Assembly (NCBI GenBank): GCA_020055645.1
Contig: CM034548.1
Location: 43,454,296 to 43,518,295 of the forward strand
Reading direction: 5' to 3'
DNA from: Tomocerus qinae
Lineage: Eukaryota > Arthropoda > Collembola > Entomobryomorpha > Tomoceridae
Length of the DNA stretch: 64,000 bases
The notes under the pieces are model-generated. The model did no database searches, was not told the DNA's origin, and saw only the letters and a program-made list of their open reading frames with translations. Below are positions 11,288-22,902 of this stretch, one piece after another; within the stretch, counting starts at the first letter, position 1; each line of letters begins with the position of its first letter. The translations under genes were made by a program, and so were the position numbers.

Positions 11288-11602
11288 CTATACAATCGGC
11301 AAACTCCTCCACCCAAACAAAACCACCAACAAGAAACTTAAGACTCTCTCCGCCAAGGAGTTTTTCCTCTTCCTGTCTCCCTCCAATTCATCCTCCAGCC
11401 ATGTGCCCAACAATACTCCTCCGTTCAGTTCTATGCCCTCTGCATACTTACACACCGTGTGAATGTAATGTCTATTACCCGAAGCCCGCTCACGACTCCC
11501 AGCACACATTCCAATTCCATCACATTTTCTGACTGCCCGTGTCCGTTCCACAGCCGCTTGCTTGGCCAACTTCAGTAATTCACAAGATGGGATGTGGTAA
11601 TA
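11288..11602 (-). CDS. Open frame in GC-rich island, possible exon (hypothetical)
   Basis: This minus-strand frame is open for 104 codons before TAG. It reads in part AAVERTRAVRKCDGIGMCAG and GTWLEDELEGDRKRKNSL, with many charged residues and few of the Phe/Tyr/Ile runs that random AT-rich frames give. No ATG opens it at the top; the first in-frame ATG is at 11509 (context GGAATGT, 73 residues). A strong donor GTAAGT sits inside at 11451-11446, so the true exon might end at 11452. The last residues (LSFLLVVLFGW) are hydrophobic. High local G+C lengthens open frames in every direction, and plus-strand frames are open here as well. No family is recognised. Confidence 0.2.
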   Translation of the reverse strand, partial: YYHIPSCELLKLAKQAAVERTRAVRKCDGIGMCAGSRERASGNRHYIHTVCKYAEGIELNGGVLLGTWLEDELEGDRKRKNSLAERVLSFLLVVLFGWRSLPIV

Positions 11603-11605
11603 TTA

Positions 11606-12718
11606 TGTATACTATAGGTACAGAGAGAGAAACCTTTTGCTTTATGTGGGTGGTAGCAGTAGGTTCCCAAACTTTTCTTTCTGCTCTACATTACATTATC
11701 CAAACTAGGTACTTATTTTCCTTCATGACTATCCCTGTAAAAATAACTCCTTTTCTAAACATTGAAACTGAAACCAAAATTCAAACATGAGCTTGCAAAG
11801 CAAAATATCAAACAAAAAAATACTCACTGTTTACTTAGCCAAATCTTTTTAAATCTTATTTACCCAACTCGGTGTCACTTGAATAATATTAGAAACAAAA
11901 CTAGATTTCTTTTTTGATTCACATTGCACTTTTATTTTTTTATCTTTGAAAAAATGATGTAGATAGACAGGGAGACTGGTAAAATATGTACAGTTATCGT
12001 GTGCGTATGTATTTGCATAACATTCCTATTCACTTTGAAATAGGAGCATTATATTTTATACCCTCAGACACGACACTGCTACTAACTCAATCGGATCAAC
12101 TCAAAGTTGACATTGTAATGCAATGAGATTGAGTTCTGTAGTCTTTTCCCACTCAAAAGTATTTTCTTTGATGTGATGCAAGTCTTCAACCGAATCCATT
12201 TTCCCATTCCTATTCAATACCCATTCTCCTCATTCCTAAACCTAATACATAATTCATTATCTATTGCCAGAGTTTAGACTTTAAGGTCAACTTTCGCTTA
12301 ACAACTCCCTGGTTTAAGCACTCCAAACATCAACATTACACCACCGAACTTCCACGGACGACCCGAATTATATTTTCCAGAAAAAGTAAAGCTTGCTTTT
12401 ATGTAGGATAAATAAACACATAAAAAGGCAGGGGATCACAAAAAGAAAGTACACACTCTAAATGGAGTAGCGGGCGCAGGAATAGTACACCGACTTGTAG
12501 TACTTGTATAAAAGTGTAATAGGAAGTACCTTTCCTCAAAACAGATACAAGAACATGGTCGCTCTTCTGTCAGCAACTCACAAAATTACACCCAAGCAAC
12601 CTGCAGTACTCTTTCATCTATCCCAAACCAACCCATCATTTTGATTAGACGGATCATGAAGTGCATTGAAACCTCAGGTATAAGTAACACTTGAGACAAA
12701 ACCTTCACGTGTTTCTGC
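11606..12718. other. Non-coding stretch, no gene seen
   Basis: Nothing convincing is seen. A TATAAAAG box occurs at 12507-12514 without an initiator, ATG-led frame or donor at useful spacing. The G+C drops back to the background level right after the island. Confidence 0.55.
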
Positions 12719-12742
12719 ACGTGGCCATAGCTATGGCCACGT
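12719..12742. repeat. Perfect 24-bp palindrome
   Basis: The half-site ACGTGGCCATAG (12719-12730) is followed without a spacer by its exact reverse complement CTATGGCCACGT (12731-12742). Pairing ends sharply at both sides. A perfect 24-bp palindrome is expected far less than once in a random window of this size, and here a second one follows after two bases. Possible readings are a cruciform-forming element, a dimeric protein-binding site, a hairpin RNA or the scar of a foldback element. Confidence 0.92.
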
Positions 12743-12744
12743 AT

Positions 12745-12766
12745 GCCTATCTATGCATAGATAGGC
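12745..12766. repeat. Perfect 22-bp palindrome, adjacent to the first
   Basis: The half-site GCCTATCTATG (12745-12755) is followed directly by its reverse complement CATAGATAGGC (12756-12766). Only two bases (AT) separate it from the 24-bp palindrome. Both have a spacerless centre, and their central hexamers TAGCTA and ATGCAT are themselves palindromic. The half-sites are different, so this is not a simple duplication. Confidence 0.92.
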
Positions 12767-15066
12767 TTAAGTATACCCTAGCTTATTGGCTTTTGATTTT
12801 AATGCCCATGCATTAGTAATGGTATACCATAAAAGGGATAATTAAATCTTCCAATCAAGTTTTCATACATGGCTTAAATCTTTCAACATGATTAAAATGA
12901 AATAAATGCAGTAACATACCAAAAGAATGGTATTCTCAATATGACAATACCCACAGGAATATAGGTTTTAGATATGTTATAGCTTAGCATAATGTAAAAA
13001 ACAGTTTTTTGTATTTGCATTACAAAATGAAAAAGAAAATTCTATTTAGTGGAAAGAAATTAAAAGCTGTAGAGGATAGTAAATTTTTCATGAGCTAGAA
13101 AACTTATTTATTCATTCAACTTCAGCCTACGTAATTATGTCTTTTTGGCTTGCAACGTTTATTGCATTTTTCACAAGTAGAACATGTAAAGTAGTACAAA
13201 GCTCTATTTAGAGGTTGGAAGTATTTTGTTAGCCACTCTTCATAATAAATCTTGAGTAACAATATAGCAAATAAGTCACATTGGAGTCCGGCCCAAGCAA
13301 GTCATAGGTAGGCATCGGTGTCCTTAGTACTTTATTATGTAAACGGAACATTAACTGTGTGTATGTAAATCATGCTGAGACCAACAACGACAATTATTAT
13401 TGTCATATAGAACGCACATGTTCAGATGAAATGGCTTTCACATTTACACAAGCAAACTGATCCTAAGCCGAGCCAGCGAAATCCAGAATAATCTTGCTGG
13501 AAGCAGTAACATAACAGTTGACGAAATAATGAAACCAAATGGCGGCCTACAGTTTTAATGTGAGGGCCGAACTTCTCTGCTTGTGCTAACTTGCTAAAAA
13601 GATGACATTGAGGGTAATAAACATCACAGTTTCTTTCCTAATTACCAAAGAACTCGTGTAATGATCTTCTTTGTTGTGGAATCAGGTGAATAAATAGAAA
13701 GGACATGGAAAGCCTCATGTCTTCACATACGTAAGTACGTACTAAACATAATTGCTTTTCCGTACATAAAACTTAAGTATTAAATATCTTTAGAATGTCA
13801 CATCATTGTTGCATCCACAAATATTAAATGGGCCCATTGTGATGAGTAAATTAAGTATAATTTCTGTCATCTACCAGATACTACACTTACATGCACGCTA
13901 AAATTATGAAATATCTAAATACTATGAATGTAATAGTAATGTTTACCTTTCATAATGGTTTCCTGAATTTTAATGTTCCACATAAACCAATAAGAACGTG
14001 ATAATAAAAATTTCGGGCGCCAGAACTCAAAATTAAAATACGTCATGCCTTGCGCGTGCGCAATGAATTATTTTTTATTTAATTGCTGCATTTTAAGAAT
14101 TTAAACTTATTAACTAGTTATAATCTAGTAGAACAGTATGCTAGAAACGTGTTACAATATTATGTAAATCTCCATCGGCTGCGCATTGACAGGAAGTTCT
14201 TTCGAATGTATTCTTCAATTCTATGTAATTTATTATAATAGATGAGTTTACAAATAATGTAAGAAATACGGGTATGTATTAATTCAATGAAAGTCTTGCA
14301 AATACAGAAAAGTTTTGATAGGTGTCATGGAAAACAATGTTTATGGTTTAGAAACGAGGACATAATATTGTAACACCAGAAAAGCATTTCAAAATCTTGG
14401 ATTACAATTAGGAAGAGAGTCTGAGAGGTATAGAAATGTAAAGGATGGATAGGGAGAACGCACAAAGGAGGAAGGTGTATTTACTTTGTGACGAGTGCTT
14501 CTTACAATATTAAAGAGACAAGAGCCCCACATCATGATTTATTAATGAGTTCAAATTGGATTTGGCCATCCTACAACATAACTGCTTTCTTTTATTTCTC
14601 CAGATGTAGCAGTTTGGTTTTTATAGGAGGGATTGGGTAAACATATAGCTACATTTCTATTGTCGGTGCCCACGAAGCTTTCCTTCATCTCCCATACCTT
14701 TTTTGATTTCGTCTGGACTCTGTAGATACAAGCAGACTAACTAATCGCCAGTGTTTTTGTTTTTGTGTACCTTAGAAACATTCTACACCATTGTTTGCAC
14801 TTACGTATGTACGCGTAAGCTAAATGTAGCATGTAGAATGTAGTGTGTACCATGTAGTATTACACCTATCTATCTATGGATCATAATTAGGCAGCTATGC
14901 AATGCACAACTATATAGCGATGCTCTAAATATAAAAATAAAGATGCTATCTTGAATGGAGATTAGTGTGCTGTAACCTGTGTATAAGAGATTGTGCACCC
15001 AAACAAGAAATGTGAAACATTGTAGCTCAAGTGATACTACATGTACTCTCCGATGCTATACGGATG
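12767..15066. other. Non-coding stretch, no gene seen
   Basis: This is AT-rich DNA with no supported frame. An acceptor-like pyrimidine tract ends TTTCTCCAG at about 14608, followed by a stop-containing sequence and a donor-like GG|GTAAAC about 33 nt later, which is not persuasive. An imperfect ATGTAG repeat (about four units) lies at 14823-14859. A GC-richer patch near 13460-13560 has no open frame of note. Confidence 0.55.
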
Positions 15067-15074
15067 TATAAAAG
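15067..15074 (+). promoter_or_regulatory. TATA box TATAAAAG, candidate core promoter
   Basis: TATAAAAG followed by a G/C-containing stretch (CGGAAAGGGAGCG) is a good animal TATA context. The expected start is near 15097, but no clear initiator is there. A TCAGTC initiator-like motif lies about 130 bp further on, at about 15202. The frame starting near 15031 (76 residues) overlaps the TATA box and is probably not coding. Confidence 0.2.
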
Positions 15075-15289
15075 CGGAAAGGGAGCGCACGTTCCGTTGT
15101 TGGTGCACTGCATTGCTTATAGTCTGACTGAACTACATACAATACACAATAATAGGATAGACGTTGTTGTGCACTACAATTTCTTTCTTCTAACTTCTCG
15201 TCTCAGTCAGCCTCTTTTCGTCTCTTTCCGTTTCGAGCATAAAAAACAAACTACTTTATAGCACAGCATATTGAGGGACTGAAGGAGCG

Positions 15290-15300
15290 TAGTAGTAGTA
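15290..15300. repeat. Short TAG trinucleotide repeat
   Basis: TAGTAGTAGTA, one of several TAG/CTA tracts in the window. No other feature is attached to it. Confidence 0.7.
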
Positions 15301-16124
15301 AGGAGTAAGAGACCAATACATTTACTAACAAAACAGAAAAGTCTCACGATGAGCAAGACGATACTGAGGAGCATACACAAGAAGTAGCACGATGACGATG
15401 ATGAAGGCAACTCTTCTCTCTACGGATACATCCCTCTTCCTATACACCAAAATGCGGATTGCGAACAATCAGTGTTGCGCTTTTCACCGCTTTTCACGTT
15501 TTGACTGGGTGGCAGGTTAAAACGGACGCTCAAGGCTATCAAATTATAAAACAGTAACGCATTATAACCTTGCAATCAAATAAGGACATTTAGCAATTAA
15601 GATGCCCAATTTATTCTATGCTCAAAAATTTCTAAATCTTAACGTTTTATTTTCTAATTTTTTAACATCCTATAAAATTGATATCCAGTCAAGTCTTTGT
15701 CCGTTTTCGCAGCTTTTTTGAGTGTATTTTGCCCGTTTTACCCATTTTAGCCACTAGCGGTTTAAAACAGAAGTCAACACTGCGAACAATAAGCATTACT
15801 CAATCTTGATACTAACTAAACAGTAGATACTCTTTTGCATGCTCTTTTTCCCTATCATCTGCTCCCATTTATATGTGTTAGGAGTTTAGCAGGGCTCCTC
15901 GTAATATACTTAAGTGCCTACCAAATACTATAATATTATTGCACATTCTATAAATATAGGTTAGATATGTACATCTTGTTAACATATACAAAAAGTATAT
16001 AGAGGAGTAAAATTTGGATTTCTTGATGATAAGTGAAGTAGCCAGTAGGCATACTTTGTTTGACTTTGAATTGCGTTATGCACGTAAGTGTATTAGTACC
16101 TACCGTAGCGATAGCTGCACATTG
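15301..16124. other. Non-coding stretch
   Basis: A strong pyrimidine-rich acceptor-like sequence (TTCTAAC ... CGTCTCAG, ending near 15203) precedes this part and would open only ten codons. A minus-strand frame at 15207-15410 is Leu/Ser-rich, over microsatellite-like DNA. Nothing is called. Confidence 0.5.
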
Positions 16125-16133
16125 TATAAAAGC
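16125..16133 (+). promoter_or_regulatory. TATA box with initiator-like TTCACTT at +30
   Basis: TATAAAAGC at 16125-16133 is followed by TTCACTT at about 16157, the spacing expected between a TATA box and a start site. The overlapping plus-strand frame 16014-16328 begins upstream of the TATA box with TTG and is therefore not the obvious product. This is a weak core-promoter candidate. Confidence 0.18.
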
Positions 16134-16329
16134 ACTGCAGACTTAAATAACACTGTTCACTTATCTGCTCCTGTATACCTTTTTACTATTCAAGTCAGGA
16201 CACCATGGGAAGAAAGATCTGCCCCTTCCTCCTCTGTTAAACTAGACACGATAATAATGCTACGACTACTGTCTACTCCTATTCTAACATGGTTTTATTG
16301 TTGGCTCATCAAATTTCAACAAATCTAAA

Positions 16330-19300
16330 CTTTTATGCAGAATTTTAGGCAAAATATTTTAAATAAATTCCTTAACTCTTTGAACATTGGATGTAATATC
16401 AATTGTACCTTATAAAACTTCCCACACATTCTTGGAAATTTTAATACTTATATTATAGATGGTAAATTATGTTAAATGTCAGAAAACTGGAATGTCAAAA
16501 TTGAAGTTTCTCAGTTTGGCTATGATCCCATATAGTGCTTCGCTTGGTTCATTTTTATGTCGTTTTATGAGAGCTTGACCCAATTTGTAGGCAAATAAGT
16601 TTAAGTTAGCCATGTAGCCAAAGAGCTGCTGAGAGATGAACGTAAGTGAATGAATATGAATCTCACTGTTTCTAGCTCGGAGCCCTTATGCTATTTCTAA
16701 CGGGATGAAAGTAAAAGAAGGAGGAAAGGCCTTGAGACACGTTATCCAAATATAGCGAGTTTGTTCTTTTATGAACCGTTATTATTAAATTCAGGATTTA
16801 AAGTTTTCATCAAAATGGCAAAATTCCAACTTGTAGGTCTACTTCACTCATCTGCTCCTTCCGCTTCAACTTCATTGCTGATATTTGACCAGACAGCAAT
16901 GGCAACATCCACTGTGAGAACTAAAGCAAAGCACCTTAAAACTATACAAATCTTGACAGACGAAATCCGGCGTATTACTACGATGGTAATATCTTCAATT
17001 GTATTAAGTATATGAGTTTTCATATCACATTTCACATGAAAAATAACTTAAGCACTACTTGTCGCACTTTTCTATTTCAAGAAGTTACTATGTAATTTAA
17101 TCGTAAGCATGGCTCAATGGTTTGCATAATATGTAATAATTTAATAAAATAATAGCTGGATCATTTGTTTAGCCCAAAATATATAGTCATCAAAATATGT
17201 ACATTACTTTTGTTCCAATTTTGATTTAGCAATACAAAGAACATTGAACAAGTAATAATGATATCAATGGGCAATGGAAAGAAATAGTGTCCTGACTTTC
17301 AATCTTCAAATTATTATAATCGGTAACATTTACTTATTTTGAGTTTTTTGATTTTCTAAAATTTAAAAACAAAATCTAATGATTGGATTATATACCATTA
17401 AGATGAAACGATTTTATGTATCGTATGTTTAGTAGAGACTTACTGTTACTGAAATGCAGCCACAAATTTCACTTTGGGTCTGAAATAGTAGGTAATGCAT
17501 AGTGTTTACCACGGGTGAACTTTTGCATAACTTGTTGTAAGTGGCAGCATACGTTCACGCAAAGTGAAAGTACTTCCTAAAGTGATATCGTTATAGCATT
17601 TGACTTTCACCGTGCACGGACGTTTGGCTAGCATGTCGGATTGTAAGTTCGTTTTATATCGTAGTTATGATAGATAAATGATTTTGTATAGTAAAGGCTG
17701 TATGAAATATTGCAGACACATAAATAGTAGAATGGGAATCAACTGCAGATATGTAGGTTACATACCTTGTATAGGTAGTGGAAGGACGAGAGAAGGAAAT
17801 GTACCATTTTCCTATTGTCTGAATGGGCTTGGTGAGCTATTTGCCTTATTATAGCACATAGTACGGACGAAATGTGTATAGACACAATAGACAGTCTGTT
17901 TAACAGGAATGAGGTCATGGGATTACTAATGGCAAGTAATAATGCATGTCGACACTACTCAACTACAACCGCTGCTCTAACGTTTGCTACCAAATCCAAC
18001 TTCTCCAAGTTCTATTTGTAGACGATATTATTATGCTATGCATATAGTACGTTTTTATGTGCACTATGCTGCAAATTTGAGTCAAAATATAAATACTTGA
18101 CTACTTTTATACACACATGCTACTATTACTTATCTCTTACACTTGTAGCCTAATCTCATATGGATATTAGTCAACAAATTAGTACAATAACAGCTCTATT
18201 ACACATTCGATGGCAGGCAATTAATATATTTATCACGCTCATGTCATTTACAATTTAATATTACAGCGTGGAGAAGTAATAAATCAAATTATTAATAAAT
18301 TCTGCAGGAAATAGACTGTTACAAAATAACAAACAGTAATAAATAAATCATTACATACTCAATAAAACTGTTGTGCTACTGTTACATGTAAAGCATTAGT
18401 AAATAATTCCGCACATCAAAAGAAATTCATAAGAACCGACAAACAATTTAATTCTAAAAGGAAATACCCATCTTGTCCTCATAGATGTAATTGCATAATT
18501 TGAGACAATGTCAATACACGCAGCACTAGTTGTGCAAAATATTTCATCTCCAGCTACGTGGGTACAGCAAAGTTCCTAGATTTAAATACAAATTCCATGG
18601 TAAACACCAGTAGGTAACTAGATGGTGCAGCTGGTTCAATATTATTGTGTAAAGAGAAAGCCAAAGTGAGAGGCGTGCTTACGTCATTCTGAGTCTAAAA
18701 GAAAGTAAATAGAAAGTACGTAGCAACGTGGTCCTTTGAATTGCCACAGCTTTAAGTAGGTACTAAATAAATTCATCAGAGTCGCACATCATACATTTAT
18801 ACGTCGTAGTTACTTGTATAGCATGGGTATTGTCATAATACGTAGTTGAGACGTTTGTCGTTCCGTGTGAAGTTCCAGTCCAGTAAAACAAAATAACAGT
18901 GAGTCAAGGGATGAAGTAGAGTTGGGCTGATAGTAGCTGTTATTGCGGTGTTTGAGCGGGATATTGAGTTAGGGCAACGATGTGAAGAGTGCGTGGGCGG
19001 CAAAGGAAAGTCGTAGAGAGTTGAGCCAAAAAGAAGGTGAAAGGGCAAATGGAGTAAAGCAAGTCGGAGAGATTGCTTTCAATTCTCATCCTTCCTTTTC
19101 TTTGGCTCAGCTCCCACGTTGCTACTCTTCTGCATCCACAATCTAAGACTGTTCGTGGATTTAGCCTCCTAAGATGTTTCCACAGGGCTTATAATCTTAC
19201 GTGTAGATAACTGATTTGGCTTGGTCGTATATACAGTTTTCCCCTCTTCGTCCTCCTCACTATTACATGACATACCTACATAAATACAGATTCACTCGTA

Positions 19301-20480
19301 TCTATTTTCTGTCTCTTGCTATTTTCTATTGACATCGATGCGTGGCTGCCACACACGGGATCCATATTTATCCCTCCACAGTGCGTACGTATCACCCTCC
19401 TTCACACACAGACAGGTTGCTAGCATCCAGTCTCACACAAGGTTGTCTGGCTTTCTTTCACGCATCGTCTGCTTTCTCTTTCCCACTATGCATGTATCTC
19501 CTCTTTAAAATACCTGCTAAGTACTATGAAATGGAACAAGGTTCTTTTGATTGAAACAGTTTCGGTGTATCTCTATGTGGAATGGGGACAAGAGGAATTA
19601 CCGCGGCCTCTAACTCTGTTGATATATCCAGTTAGAGTCGGATTGATGTCTCTCAATGGGCTTTCACAGCCTCAGCTTAAACAGTATCTCCACTTGCCAG
19701 ACGACTTTAGCATATACTTATACCAAGGCTATGATATGGATATGGCTGACCGATGAGGATGGCTTCTCTCTATGTTTAGTTAACCCCATTTCAGAAACAT
19801 TCCATGATACTCTTTTAAGGCTAAATCTAAAGGCACTAATGTCCGTGTACATGATCAAATGAAAAATACTATTGAACAGTAGTTTGGTAGAGCATGTACT
19901 GACTACACACTCTGATTTCCATCCACACGTGCACCAATCCCATCCGAATCACTGGGTCTCTACGCCGAAATATTAAATTGCCGCATTCATGTGAGAAGTT
20001 AAGGGACTATGAAACATATATCAAATAAAATCGCAGTTCTATTATCTTTACAGGCTACTAAATATAGCAGGTTATATTTCTACGAATTTAGTGGAAAAAA
20101 ACATTCCATTTTCATTTAATTCGAGATAAAGTTCTCGGCCTTTATAAAACGAATGTATCAAGGCGTCAGCCACTGATATCAAATAGATGCATTCCACATG
20201 CATTGAGACTAGAGTAGCTTTGTCTCAACGAATTAGGGAGACAATTTTAATTATAAGTAGATAGGTGGACAGAAAGCAATATCGCGGATTCCTGCCCACT
20301 CTTGTCAAAATTGGGTTGTAAAAGTTCTGTCAATTTGAAAGATAATCCTATTTCCTTCAACTGAGACCATCAAGAGTCATTTTTTGAGAACACTGGCAAT
20401 GATATCATCTACTTAGCAGCCTTACTTATTTTCCTATGAATATTATATACATACCTATATACATATGAAATATTATTATG
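16330..20480. other. Non-coding stretch, no gene supported
   Basis: This is about 4 kb without a credible gene. Frames at 16761-17015, 18833-19048 (minus), 19342-19554, 19526-19756 and 19656-19862 overlap one another or sit in locally GC-richer DNA and have no motif. A CT-rich tract with an acceptor-like end (TTTGGCTCAG, near 19110) occurs at 19085-19110. No repeats beyond short low-complexity runs were noticed. Confidence 0.5.
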
Positions 20481-20486
20481 TACTAA

Positions 20487-21089
20487 AAGTCCAAACAAAC
20501 CGTCTTCTGTTTGTATAAATTTGCTCGGCGGGCCAGACGTAACTATCGATCCAAAACTGTGAGAAGTCTACCAGTGCTTTGGTTTAGTTTGCTTTTTGCT
20601 GCATTACGTCTATTTAGCCTATACTGTGCTATATTATGTGCTGTCTGCAAACGTCTACTGCACTTCACTACTTTCACCGAACGTTATTTTGGTATTATAT
20701 CTGTGCATGCATGTAGTAATACATACAACTGTGTTTATCCAGTAATAATTGCTTGGAAAACACCGAATGCTTCTGTGATTCAACCTGATTCTGATACTAT
20801 GACAGATTATAAAGTTGTCAACTTGTCATTATACGATTATTTGCTCAACGATTCAACCAACTTGAAACTATCCCATTCACCCTCTTCAACCTATTCTCTA
20901 TACGATGTAACTATTCAACTGATTTTTCACCACTTTCAGAGAAAAAGCTCAAACATAAGAAGTGTAAAGCTTAAAATCGTTTTCTCCATTAAGCACCGTT
21001 TAAGGAATAGTACAGATTTCATTAAAAATGACAGGCTAACGATGTATGCATGCATCAGACAACAACTTAAAAGATACTATGATAATTAA
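20487..21089 (+). CDS. Longest open frame of the window, 200 codons, hypothetical
   Basis: This plus-strand frame is free of stops from 20487 to the TAA at 21087-21089. It does not begin with ATG: the first ATG is at 20799, giving only 96 residues, so a full-length product needs an upstream exon or a non-ATG start. The translation has a basic head (ARRARRNYRSK), one long hydrophobic stretch (about LPVLWFSLLFAALRLF onward, roughly 27 residues) and four N-x-S/T sites after it, as in a single-pass membrane protein. AATAAA lies at 21125-21130, 36 bp past the stop. G+C is about 37%, where a 200-codon run is unlikely by chance. No family is recognised and no clean acceptor was found at the left end. 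Confidence 0.25.
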   Translation, partial: KSKQTVFCLYKFARRARRNYRSKTVRSLPVLWFSLLFAALRLFSLYCAILCAVCKRLLHFTTFTERYFGIISVHACSNTYNCVYPVIIAWKTPNASVIQPDSDTMTDYKVVNLSLYDYLLNDSTNLKLSHSPSSTYSLYDVTIQLIFHHFQRKSSNIRSVKLKIVFSIKHRLRNSTDFIKNDRLTMYACIRQQLKRYYDN

Positions 21090-21124
21090 GTTTTTATTGT
21101 TAATGTAGGCAGTATAGTCATTTT

Positions 21125-21130
21125 AATAAA
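21125..21130 (+). terminator. AATAAA poly(A) signal candidate
   Basis: AATAAA stands 36 bp after the stop of the 200-codon frame. The hexamer is frequent in AT-rich DNA, so it supports the frame only slightly. Confidence 0.2.
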
Positions 21131-22345
21131 CAATAATATAGGTTAATATTATTCGTTTTTGACAGCTTGAAAGTATACAAGAATAAAATTCTATATTTTA
21201 CACAGGTATAAGTTGAGTTTTAACATGTTTGTTGTGAAAATTGTTAGTACTGGAGTGAAAGCAGTTTGTTTAGTATAAATTGTGGAGTCAGTGTGTCACT
21301 GCCATTGCCACTGCATCAGCGTACTTGCTTTATTGTCTGCATTTCATGGCATTGCATGTGCTTGTTGTACTTTACACTTCAACAAAATCCAGACCCACTG
21401 TGCATAGGTTTTGTTTGTTTATTTGTATTACTTTGTATTTCAACTAGGTAGTTAAGTAAGCTATAGTTATATCCATTTCAATTTTGGAGAATCTTATAGC
21501 ATGTAAGTATTACGCATTTTAACTATATTATATCCAACTCAGATTTAGATATGACTTTTCAGACATACCTTTAAAACTAAAGACTTCGTTGAATATACCA
21601 ACCCGAAGTGACAAGGTAATGTTTCTTCGCACTTAAAGAAACTTTATACAAAGTTGGCTGAATAAAGTGCATCCTTGTAAATAATACTTAAAGGTAGTCT
21701 TTGGCATGTGTTCAAAAGGACGCCACTGCTATGACCACGCTTTCTAACTGAACAACATAATATACCCAGATATTGGAAGGAATTAACGTCATACTAGAGG
21801 ATAGTTATAATTTAACTGAAAGTCATGTACAAAATATTATTTACCAATTATAGACAAGGATTCCAACCTTTTTAGTTAGTACTTAGGCCAAAGTCACCTA
21901 CCTGAAATACAGAGACACAAAGAGGCGTTTCCAGCGGCGATGTGACCTTGTTCCAAAAAATTTATCAAAAGTTAATAAAGTGAAGTTTGGCAAATGGAGT
22001 TAAAGTGCAATAGAGTGTGTTTAGATTTTCTAGCACCTCAGGGGTCCCAACTTTACTTTTAGGCAGCTATAGCTATCTATTTCATCAGAGTAATTAAATG
22101 CATGCACAGAGAACAGAGTGAGTGTCGCACGCGTGAAGTTGAAAATACGGCTCTCTCTCTCAATCAAATTGCTAAGAAATGGAACAGAACTAGAAAACGC
22201 AAGCGGGGGAACTCAATATTAACCTTAAGAAAAGGATTGTTGAAATGACGTAGAGTTAGGTTTAGGTGTAAAGTGCGAAGGTAGGAAGGAGCGTGCTGCT
22301 TGGATAATATTGTACGTAAAAAGTTAACTTAATTTCCCCTTTCAG
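21131..22345. other. Non-coding stretch
   Basis: Nothing was recognised. The frame at 21266-21451 starts with TTG and has no motif. From about 22100 the sequence becomes somewhat richer in G+C and purines, leading into a strong acceptor at 22345. Confidence 0.5.
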
Positions 22346-22529
22346 TCAAACCTGCTGTCTAACCTTGTCATATCAAGGGATATCGTCAAAGTCAACTGTC
22401 TGTCATAGCGGAGTTTACTCTCCTTTCTATCAACACCGTGAGTCTTCTCTGTTATTAAAGAATATTTGTATGCTTCTAATGAGTCCTCACATTCATTTCC
22501 ACGAGTTTAATAAGCTCCCTTCTTATTAG
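22346..22529 (+). CDS. Possible exon behind strong acceptor, 60 codons (hypothetical)
   Basis: A pyrimidine-rich 3' splice site (AATTTCCCCTTTCAG, ending 22345) is followed by one base and then 60 open codons to TAG at 22527-22529. The translation begins QTCCLTLSYQGISSKSTVC and is Ser- and Cys-containing. A donor-like CACC|GTGAGT at 22437/22438 would instead make a 92-bp internal exon. A second frame is open for 20 codons. No family is recognised. It lies 370 bp upstream of the two-exon candidate below, but the phases could not be joined into one gene from the sequence alone. Confidence 0.16.
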
Positions 22530-22833
22530 CTCAAACTCCGTGGATGACTACCTATATTCTGCATTCTTACTCCTTCCTCTTATCACAATAATAGAAACCT
22601 ACTGCGTCTTAAAACTGCTTCCTACAGTCTGCGTTTGATATAACCTGTAATTTAAGTCATGAATGGGATTTCTAAATGAATTCTTGTAATTAATTTCCTT
22701 TTAGTGTTATTACCTACGCTTTGTCTCAACTTGATTCCAATTTTACTGAACTTTGTTCATCTGTCACATGGCCATATACTAGCTTTTGTTTTTTTAAATA
22801 TAAGTTTTTTTTTATAACCCGGTTTGCATAGTG

Positions 22834-22840
22834 TATAAAA
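22834..22840 (+). promoter_or_regulatory. TATA box of the 22903 gene candidate
   Basis: TATAAAA followed by TGCGCC, 29 bp upstream of a TCATAAT initiator-like sequence (about 22861) and 69 bp upstream of the ATG at 22903. Spacing fits a short 5' leader. Confidence 0.28.
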
Positions 22841-22902
22841 TGCGCCTTTAAAAACCTATGTCATAATTCCTACATAGTTGTTGAGTGTAGAGAACGAATA
22901 AA

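Noticed and set aside
10929-11312. Minus-strand frames of 127 and 106 codons
   Set aside because: The lower half is Tyr/Leu runs translated from TAG/CTA microsatellites. The longer one begins with GTG, and the frames sit over repeat DNA.
14580-14640. Acceptor TTTATTTCTCCAG with donor-like GTAAAC 33 nt later
   Set aside because: Two of three frames contain stops in the small implied exon and the donor is weak.
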